From contig CALCGX010000132.1 in NCBI GenBank assembly GCA_937901225.1, positions 1-10,938 of the forward strand: a stretch of DNA of 10,938 nucleotides. The letters are read 5' to 3'. Under the pieces are notes generated by a model. The model saw nothing but the letters and a program-made list of their open reading frames with translations, was not told the origin of the DNA and did no database searches. Shown in pieces: positions 7,501-10,938 of the stretch. The position numbers were made by a program, and so were the translations under genes. The DNA is from an uncultured Bacteroidales bacterium. GTDB lineage: Bacteria > Bacteroidota > Bacteroidia > Bacteroidales > Paludibacteraceae. Positions within the stretch are counted from its first letter, which is position 1, and each line of letters opens with the position of its first letter.

Positions 7501-8680
7501 CTGGCAAAAAGGCGACTAAAGTAGTATCCATACCTCCATCCACATTTATCCAAAGTCGCCTCTCACTATCATATGTAGCAAAATTTGTACGAGTATAGGT
7601 ATCTGGACTGTTTGGAGCAGCAGATCCTAAGATACTATTGCTTGGTGTATATCGTTTTACTAAAACATCATCTCTAAATTCATAAACTCCTGTGCCATAA
7701 CTCGTCACAAAGTAATGACCCGAATCGTCTGGATCAACGGCAACATTCATAAAATCTAAAGCACGTTTGCCTGTCTGACCTTTGATTTGAGCGTTAGTGA
7801 TATTCAGCCATTTTTTGTTCTCATAAATCATTACATGCCCTTCAGTTCCATTTTGATTTGCCCATCTTCCACCTGGAACGACATATAATCTACCCCGATC
7901 AAATGTCATACTATATGGGGTATTCACATAAGGACCATCTGGCAGATAATACGCCTCTTCACCTGTAACGAACTTTCTATATACACCTTGTGCACCTGCT
8001 ACTTTCCACAAATCACCATCCGGCATGGTATACTCCTTGCCTTTCTTTGTATCAAATGGACAAGGCAACACAGAGCATGTGCTCCAAAAATGATAGTCAA
8101 CAACATTATCACATATGCAAGCGGAATAATTCTTGCTTTTTGTCCGAGCATAGATGCTATCTCCATAGAACATCACATCGGTCACCTGCACCTCACTTGC
8201 TTCTTCACCTATATAATACGTCTCTTTAAATTCATGCTTTTCCAAATCAAAAACAAGTATACCAAAATCCATGGACAAATAAGCAAATTTACCATGAATA
8301 GTAATATTATTACATTTCTTGGATGATGTCATTCGTTTATTATACAAGTCTGATATATAATGCATTGTACCATTATATTGTATATCCATCTTGCCATCAG
8401 AATACATGATCAACAATTGCTCGCGCTCTTCATCATACATCAAAAAGCACACGTTCGTACCATGCAAACCAGATCGATTATTGTACAATGTCATATTCTC
8501 TGTCATTTTGTTGATAGAGAATATAGCACCATTTGCAAGGGCATAAATTTCTTCGGGACAGTTTGCTATAACCTGCACACTATTATACGCAAAGTGTGTC
8601 CTCCACTGCCCCACTCCTGCAAACGCCGCTACAGAAACGAACATCAACAACCAACTCAATATATACTTTTTAATTTTCAT
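4586..8680 (-). CDS. Double-length PorZ-like T9SS beta-propeller protein with C-terminal sorting-type domain
   Basis: A 1364-residue exported protein. The signal peptide is residues 1-21, with cleavage after AFA. Two homologous PorZ-like propeller regions follow. Unit 1 (about 22-600) begins GQWRTHFAY and ends IGTAQGLVSY. Unit 2 (about 616-1270) begins FQWKSHLAF and ends IGTAAGLVSY. Paired landmarks are W26/W621, D248/D911 in PDGP, PGGRWA (269-274/932-937) and YGTG (328/991). Both units contain reg_prop-type blades (DLWIGT, TLWVGTNSGV, KWIGTASSGV). A T9SS type-A-like CTD is at about 1279-1364 (YAYPNP, ILDAAGNLV, GQRVASGVYTAV, VKILIMN). In P. gingivalis, PorZ is a cell-surface T9SS component of about 776 residues with two propellers and a CTD, working with PorU/PorV in attaching cargo to A-LPS. 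Unit 2 plus the CTD (about 750 residues) matches one full PorZ, so unit 1 is extra. The start ATG overlaps the rdgB stop (ATGA). Confidence 0.88.
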   Translation of the reverse strand: MKIKKYILSWLLMFVSVAAFAGVGQWRTHFAYNSVQVIANCPEEIYALANGAIFSINKMTENMTLYNNRSGLHGTNVCFLMYDEEREQLLIMYSDGKMDIQYNGTMHYISDLYNKRMTSSKKCNNITIHGKFAYLSMDFGILVFDLEKHEFKETYYIGEEASEVQVTDVMFYGDSIYARTKSKNYSACICDNVVDYHFWSTCSVLPCPFDTKKGKEYTMPDGDLWKVAGAQGVYRKFVTGEEAYYLPDGPYVNTPYSMTFDRGRLYVVPGGRWANQNGTEGHVMIYENKKWLNITNAQIKGQTGKRALDFMNVAVDPDDSGHYFVTSYGTGVYEFRDDVLVKRYTPSNSILGSAAPNSPDTYTRTNFATYDSERRLWINVDGGMDTTLVAFLPDGTQRGINLYPNNSRVYTNTSGGLIVDNKNPMRKWILSCRANPFVAMIDDGGTPFEQGDDQFKLQAEFYDQDGNVVVPEFYYGMVQAPNGDLWIGTSCGPIIIPHTTDFMTSTQCQRLRIPMADGSDLLEMERVNTFAFDHNNEVWIGTAQSGVYVLNAEATEILAHYTSDNTVMPSNTVLSLAFDNYNNRMYIGTAQGLVSYQLSPDTALNLDISDEEITYGTMFQWKSHLAFSEINEVERLGDKIYALSNNSMFSVNKKTEEIEYYTKATGLSSSIIDHIKVNPSTEKMLVTYQNGHLDILDREGNVYNVSDLFLKSMSLSKQVHDICMYGSKAYLAMSFGIIALDMKRHEIEDTYYIGEQSTEVDVAYITILGDSIYAASKTSLYSAHLNDNLVDYAYWKRQSLPSGKNLQGMEAHMQTLCVVKDNVLWSLHNGLWKKHTSKFKIRGLRQTNNHLFALINQDGIAELQNDFTMPIYISYGYINDIVEDDGSFWTGTRDNGVVHHHNDYDVEYHPDGPLNNYSYRLRTFGNKLYMLPGGRWASQYTRPVELMILENDQWTNMTNKNLVQKAGHALYDAMDVAQDPYDPNHYFITTYGTGMIEMQDTNVVKLYLASNSEFHSAAPSNPDLYTRIDRIMYDDQNNLWVLNAGGNQGNVHVISPDGRWTSFDLNSISLDTPGDLIMDIRNPQWKWISIVRAGTGLILLQDNGTPHNPNDDKITFRNTWIDQNSRNIAPENIYSIAQDYDNTLWVGTNSGVFTIPSHIDFATSNQCERIVIPRNDGSGLGDYLLDGEQINCIAIDGANRKWIGTASSGVFLIQITTNEMGGKDIETVAHFTTENSLMPSDNVLSIAINELSGEVFIGTAAGLVSYMSDAIEPEENFNNLYAYPNPVHPTYRGHITIKGLMVDTQVRILDAAGNLVKILEGQGGAAVWDGNNARGQRVASGVYTAVCNTKSGENHNSVKILIMN

Positions 8681-9282
8681 ATATTCTTGTCTTCTAATAT
8701 TTTACATAATTTCTCCATCGCTCGTCCACGATGACTAATCGCATTTTTCTCTTCTGCTGACAAACTCGCAAAAGTCTTTTCATGTCCCTCTGGCACAAAA
8801 ATCGGGTCATAACCGAAACCTCCAGCCCCTTCTTCTTGCAGAGCAATTCTTCCAAGAACCACTCCTTCCACTTGTTGTACATTTCCTGTCGTAATCAGCG
8901 ATACCACCGTCCTAAAGCGCGCACTTCTATCCACTTTCCCCTGCAATTCTCGCAATGCTTTCTGTCGATTATTCACATCACAAGCCTCATCTCCTGCCCA
9001 ACGAGCTGTACGCACACCTGGCGCTCCACCTAAAGCAGCAATTTCCAAACCGGTATCATCTGCAAATACGCCATCTATTCGATCACTCAGACCATTCTCA
9101 CATACCCACTTCCACACAACTTGCGCTTTTAAGTTTGAATTGGCCTCCAATGTCTCTCCTGTTTCTTCAATCTCTTGAAAAAATCCAAGTTCTTTCAAAC
9201 TTATCACTTCCACATGAGCAGGAAGAATTTGTCTCACCTCTTCCAACTTATGCGTATTATTTGATGCAAATACCAATTTCAT
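8677..9282 (-). CDS. rdgB: XTP/dITP diphosphatase (RdgB/HAM1 family)
   Basis: A 201-residue non-canonical purine NTP pyrophosphatase. It removes dITP, XTP and ITP from the nucleotide pool, releasing pyrophosphate. Family motifs are intact: SNNTHK (7-12) for triphosphate binding, EETGETLEANSNLKA (39-53) with metal-binding Glu, FADDTGLEI (73-81) with the catalytic Asp, GAPGVRTARWAG (86-97), GFGYDPIFVP (155-164) and SHRGRA (183-188). I start at ATG 9282-9280 because MKLVFASNN is where the family begins. An upstream in-frame start at 9336 would add 18 unrelated residues and would place the promoter inside the gene. It is the first gene of the rdgB-porZ-membrane protein operon. Its stop (TGA, 8679-8677) overlaps the porZ-like start as ATGA, which suggests translational coupling. 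Confidence 0.97.
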   Translation of the reverse strand: MKLVFASNNTHKLEEVRQILPAHVEVISLKELGFFQEIEETGETLEANSNLKAQVVWKWVCENGLSDRIDGVFADDTGLEIAALGGAPGVRTARWAGDEACDVNNRQKALRELQGKVDRSARFRTVVSLITTGNVQQVEGVVLGRIALQEEGAGGFGYDPIFVPEGHEKTFASLSAEEKNAISHRGRAMEKLCKILEDKNI

Positions 9283-9306
9283 GCCTATTTTACAATTAAA
9301 AACTTG

Positions 9307-9337
9307 CAAAATTAGTATTTTTTGCTCAAATATCAAA
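9307..9337 (-). promoter_or_regulatory. Predicted Bacteroidetes-type promoter of the rdgB-porZ operon
   Basis: On the minus strand TTTG at 9337-9334 (-33) and TAATTTTG at 9314-9307 (-7) are 19 bp apart, an exact consensus match. The start site would be near 9299, leaving a leader of under 20 nt before the rdgB ATG at 9282. The -7 box and its flank are nearly identical to those of the typA promoter. Confidence 0.75.
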
Positions 9338-9352
9338 ATATTTTACCATAGA

Positions 9353-9385
9353 TTTGGTATATTCGACCATTTTTTTATAATTTTG
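9353..9385 (+). promoter_or_regulatory. Predicted Bacteroidetes-type promoter of the DUF2147 gene
   Basis: TTTG at 9353-9356 (-33) and TAATTTTG at 9378-9385 (-7) are 21 bp apart, within the family range. The start site would be near 9392, with a leader of about 28 nt before ATG 9421. It is back to back with the rdgB promoter, so the two transcripts diverge from a 138-bp interval. Confidence 0.75.
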
Positions 9386-9420
9386 TCGCGAATTTATAAC
9401 AAACCATATTCTATTAAACA

Positions 9421-9849
9421 ATGAAAAGAATTCTATTTTTTGCAGTGACCCTCCTTTTTTCGGTTACTCTTTTCGCTCAAAATCCCCTATTAGGTGAGTG
9501 GATTACAGTAGATGATGCCACCGGAGAGCAAAAATCAATTGTGCGTATTTATCAAGCCGACAACGGAAAATACTACGGCACAATCATTCAACTGCTCGAT
9601 GAAAATGGCGAAACTGCTGTCTGCACAGAATGTACGGGCGATGACCACAACAAACCAATCGTTGGATTGACAATCATCCGTGATATGCAACTCAAAGACA
9701 ATGAGTTGCGCGGAGGTAAAGTCCTTGACCCTGACAATGGCAAGTTCTACTATGCTAAAGTCTATCTCAAAGATGGCAAACTCATTCTCCGAGGCTCACT
9801 TGACAAGGCTGGACTGCTTGGAAGAAGCCAAACATGGTTGCCTAAATAA
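9421..9849 (+). CDS. Secreted DUF2147-family protein
   Basis: A 142-residue protein with a clear signal peptide (MKRILFFAVTLLFSVTLFAQ, cleavage near residues 19-20). The mature part follows the DUF2147 pattern. It has LGEWITVDD near residue 24, YYGTIIQL (51-58), CTECTGDDHNKPIVGL with Cys68 and Cys71, then LRGGKVLDPDNGKFYYAKV (95-113), and finally LILRGSLDKAGLLGRSQTW. The two Cys of the CxxC are a typical feature of the family. DUF2147 proteins are small exported beta-rich proteins widespread in Bacteroidetes and Proteobacteria with no established function. Location is periplasmic or cell surface. It is a single-gene unit with its own promoter and a strong terminator 4 nt after the stop codon. 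Confidence 0.9.
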   Translation: MKRILFFAVTLLFSVTLFAQNPLLGEWITVDDATGEQKSIVRIYQADNGKYYGTIIQLLDENGETAVCTECTGDDHNKPIVGLTIIRDMQLKDNELRGGKVLDPDNGKFYYAKVYLKDGKLILRGSLDKAGLLGRSQTWLPK

Positions 9850-9853
9850 CAAC

Positions 9854-9885
9854 AAAAAAATGACTGCCATCGCAGTCATTTTTTT
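9854..9885. terminator. Bidirectional intrinsic terminator between DUF2147 and HIT genes
   Basis: A perfect hairpin TGACTGC (9861-9867), loop CATC, GCAGTCA (9872-9878) is flanked by seven A on the left and seven T on the right. The A and T runs can extend the stem and serve as the U-tract for either strand. It sits between the convergent DUF2147 gene (stop at 9849) and HIT gene (stop at 9890), so it can end both transcripts. Confidence 0.92.
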
Positions 9886-9889
9886 ATTC

Positions 9890-10294
9890 TCAACATCCCA
9901 TTGCTTCTGCAATCGAATTGGCTATCTCCGCCATCTCCTCCGAAGGCAATGTCAACTTTTGGTTGGCAAACGACATGTCCCCTTCCTTGCTTATCGGAAT
10001 CAAATGCATATGTACATGTGGCACTTCCAATCCAATCACAGCCACGCCGACACGTTTGCACTCCACCGCACCTTTTATTCCGCGAGCCACCTGCTTGGCG
10101 AATACCAACATCTCGCTCAATATATCATCCTCTAAATCAAAGATATAGTCCGCTTCGGGCTCAGCCAATTTAGGCACAACCAACGTGTGACCTTTTTGCA
10201 ATGGATTAATATCCAAGAAGGCATAAAACTTCTCATTCTCAGCCACTTTGTAGCTAGGAATTTCGCCATTGATAATTCGTGTAAAGATTGTCAT
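9890..10294 (-). CDS. HIT-family nucleotide hydrolase/transferase (HINT-like)
   Basis: A 134-residue complete HIT domain protein. The histidine triad HVHMHLIP is at residues 93-100 (His93, His95, His97). The N-terminal helix-strand block TIFTRIINGEIPSYKVAEN and the LDINPLQKGHTLVVPK block with His36 are standard for the bacterial HINT branch. Such enzymes hydrolyse nucleoside phosphoramidates or dinucleoside polyphosphates such as AMP-lysine through a His-AMP intermediate in the cytoplasm. The CxxC zinc pair found near the start of many family members is absent (TIFT). It is convergent with the DUF2147 gene and shares its terminator. No consensus promoter is visible directly upstream, where the sequence becomes anomalous. 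It appears to be the last trustworthy Bacteroidales gene in the window. Confidence 0.95.
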   Translation of the reverse strand: MTIFTRIINGEIPSYKVAENEKFYAFLDINPLQKGHTLVVPKLAEPEADYIFDLEDDILSEMLVFAKQVARGIKGAVECKRVGVAVIGLEVPHVHMHLIPISKEGDMSFANQKLTLPSEEMAEIANSIAEAMGC

Positions 10295-10300
10295 GAGTGC

Positions 10301-10436
10301 AGATTTAAATATTTACAAACTAAAAATTCAAGAAGACGCGGAATAGCTTTAGAAATGGCTATTTTTGTTATGGTATTATGTTTTGGATTTAGTATTTTAA
10401 TTGTTACAACAACGATGATTCATAAAAACAATTATA
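10301..10436 (+). other. Startless hydrophobic reading-frame fragment of unknown origin
   Basis: In the frame with codons at 10301, 10304 and so on, this stretch encodes a basic segment (NSRRRG) followed by a strongly hydrophobic helix (IALEMAIFVMVLCFGFSILI) and then TTTMIHKNNYN. It resembles the front of a Firmicutes small exported or pilin-like membrane protein, though I cannot name a family. No ATG, GTG or TTG precedes the basic segment within the intergenic part of this frame; the nearest upstream ATG lies inside the antisense of the HIT gene. The sequence is AT-rich. I read it as a gene fragment, possibly foreign, rather than a working gene. Confidence 0.4.
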
Positions 10437-10528
10437 ATGTTTGTGGTAAGCCTTATTTTTGTTTTGTCTGCACTTTCCACACTTAATATTGATGTAAATT
10501 CTTTTGTCACTGCACTGGGTGCTGCCGG
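10419..10528 (+). pseudogene. MscS-like mechanosensitive channel fragment (part of TM helices)
   Basis: In the frame of the last ORF the sequence reads FIKTIIMFVVSLIFVLSAL, then STLNIDVNSFVTALGAAG. This matches the end of TM2 and the beginning of pore helix TM3 in MscS-family channels (E. coli MscS has ASVIAVLGAAGLAVGLALQ here). After ALGAAG the protein should continue GLA(L/I)GLAL-like, but instead it switches to an SPFH-family sequence. The frame opens at 10419, directly after a TGA. Only about 37 residues are present, with no upstream channel part. Confidence 0.5.
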
Positions 10529-10938
10529 CGGCATCCTTGCCGATCAGTGGAAGGAATTTTTCCGATGCGAAGCGATCCCTGCGGATGTTCTGGTGATGAA
10601 AGGCCAAAAGTCTGCCGGCTCCAGAAGCTCCAATACCAAAGGAACGGACAATATCATTACCACCGGCTCTGTGATCGTGGTTGCCGACGGTCAGTGTATG
10701 ATGATCGTAGATCAGGGTAAGATCGTGGAATTTGCCGCAGAACCCGGTGAATATACTTATGATGCATCCACCGAGCCCACTATTTTCTGCGGCAATCTGG
10801 GCGAGGGTATCAAGAAATCCTTTGCCGAGCTGGGTAAGCGGTTTACCTTCGGCGGCGAACCGGCCAAGGATCAGAGAATCTACTACTTCAATACCAAGGA
10901 ACTGATGGGCAACAAGTACGGCACTCCCAGTCCTGTGC
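10437..10938 (+). CDS. SPFH/YdjI-like ('virion core protein'-type) protein, N-terminal part, fused to foreign N-terminus; cut by window edge
   Basis: The frame is open from ATG 10437 to the window edge (167 codons). From about 10512 on it encodes ALGAAGGILADQWKEFFRCE, PADVLVMKGQK, SSNTKGTDNII, TGSVIVVADGQCMMIVDQGK, EPGEYTYDASTEPTIFCGNL and DQRIYYFNTKE. This is the N-terminal SPFH domain of the YdjI-like family, which in Bacillus is linked to membrane-stress PspA-type responses. A native start for this family would lie a few residues before ALGAAGG. Here that place is taken by the MscS-like segment, so the 10437 start is probably not real. Base and codon use (GGC, CTG, ATC, GCC) are GC-rich and unlike the Bacteroidales genes in the window; Clostridia such as Oscillospiraceae are a likelier source. 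The SPFH call is firm, but the gene's join to its left neighbour is not. Confidence 0.65.
   Translation, partial: MFVVSLIFVLSALSTLNIDVNSFVTALGAAGGILADQWKEFFRCEAIPADVLVMKGQKSAGSRSSNTKGTDNIITTGSVIVVADGQCMMIVDQGKIVEFAAEPGEYTYDASTEPTIFCGNLGEGIKKSFAELGKRFTFGGEPAKDQRIYYFNTKELMGNKYGTPSPV

Noticed and set aside
4586..8680. Hybrid two-component sensor (HTCS) interpretation of the propeller protein
   Set aside because: The reg_prop-like blades recall HTCS sensors, but there is no transmembrane helix, histidine kinase or receiver domain after the propellers; the C-terminus is a T9SS-type CTD.
7988..8734. Plus-strand ORFs of 79-124 codons opposite the PorZ-like gene and the rdgB end
   Set aside because: They are antisense shadows, His/Cys-rich with no ribosome binding site or promoter, opposite confident coding sequence.
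9283..9336. 18-residue N-terminal extension of RdgB (MIFEQKILIL...)
   Set aside because: The extension covers the predicted promoter at 9307-9337, and the RdgB family starts at MKLVFASNN.
10187..10486. 99-codon plus-strand ORF crossing from the HIT gene into the intergenic region
   Set aside because: Its first third is antisense to HIT. Only the later NSRRRGIALEM part looks coding-like, and it has no start of its own, so it is listed as a fragment instead.

Overview
The first ~10.3 kb looks like one piece of a Bacteroidales chromosome, closest in style to Prevotella/Paraprevotella-like gut or oral lineages. The evidence is four intergenic regions with Bacteroidetes-type promoters (TAnnTTTG at -7 with TTTG about 19-21 bp upstream), a PorZ-family protein with a type IX secretion (T9SS) C-terminal domain, a DUF2147 lipoprotein-like secreted protein, and typical Bacteroidales versions of TypA, FolE, RdgB and HIT. 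Nothing in this part looks like a phage, plasmid or CRISPR locus.

Layout. (1) 1-274, minus: 5' part of typA/bipA, cut by the window edge. (2) 275-694: a 420-bp divergent intergenic region with the typA promoter, a 5-copy 11-bp tandem repeat, a purine tract, a spaced 14-bp direct repeat and the promoter of the next operon. (3) 695-3464, plus: a three-gene operon of a TGS/ThrRS-like/uridine-kinase fusion protein, a secreted SPOR-domain protein, and folE (GTP cyclohydrolase I). (4) 3442-9282, minus: a tightly packed three-gene operon rdgB > porZ-like > polytopic membrane protein (GT-C-like). rdgB and porZ overlap by ATGA, the third gene follows after 4 nt, and its end overlaps folE tail to tail by 23 bp. 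(5) 9421-9849, plus: DUF2147 protein, divergent from rdgB. (6) 9854-9885: a strong bidirectional terminator. (7) 9890-10294, minus: HIT-family hydrolase.

The most notable gene is the 1364-residue PorZ-like protein. PorZ is normally a T9SS cell-surface protein of about 776 residues (P. gingivalis) with two beta-propellers and a CTD. Here the whole propeller pair is present twice in one reading frame, with one signal peptide at the front and one CTD at the end. The first copy lacks about 68 residues that the second copy has. I consider this 'double PorZ' the best candidate for something undescribed in the window.

The last ~640 bp do not fit the rest. After the HIT gene there is a startless hydrophobic reading frame, then an AT-rich MscS-like channel fragment. 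Without a frame break this runs into a GC-rich, Firmicutes-style SPFH/YdjI-like protein, at a motif (ALGAAG) that both families share. This is most simply read as an assembly or amplification chimera, so nothing biological should be built on positions beyond ~10,300 without checking reads.
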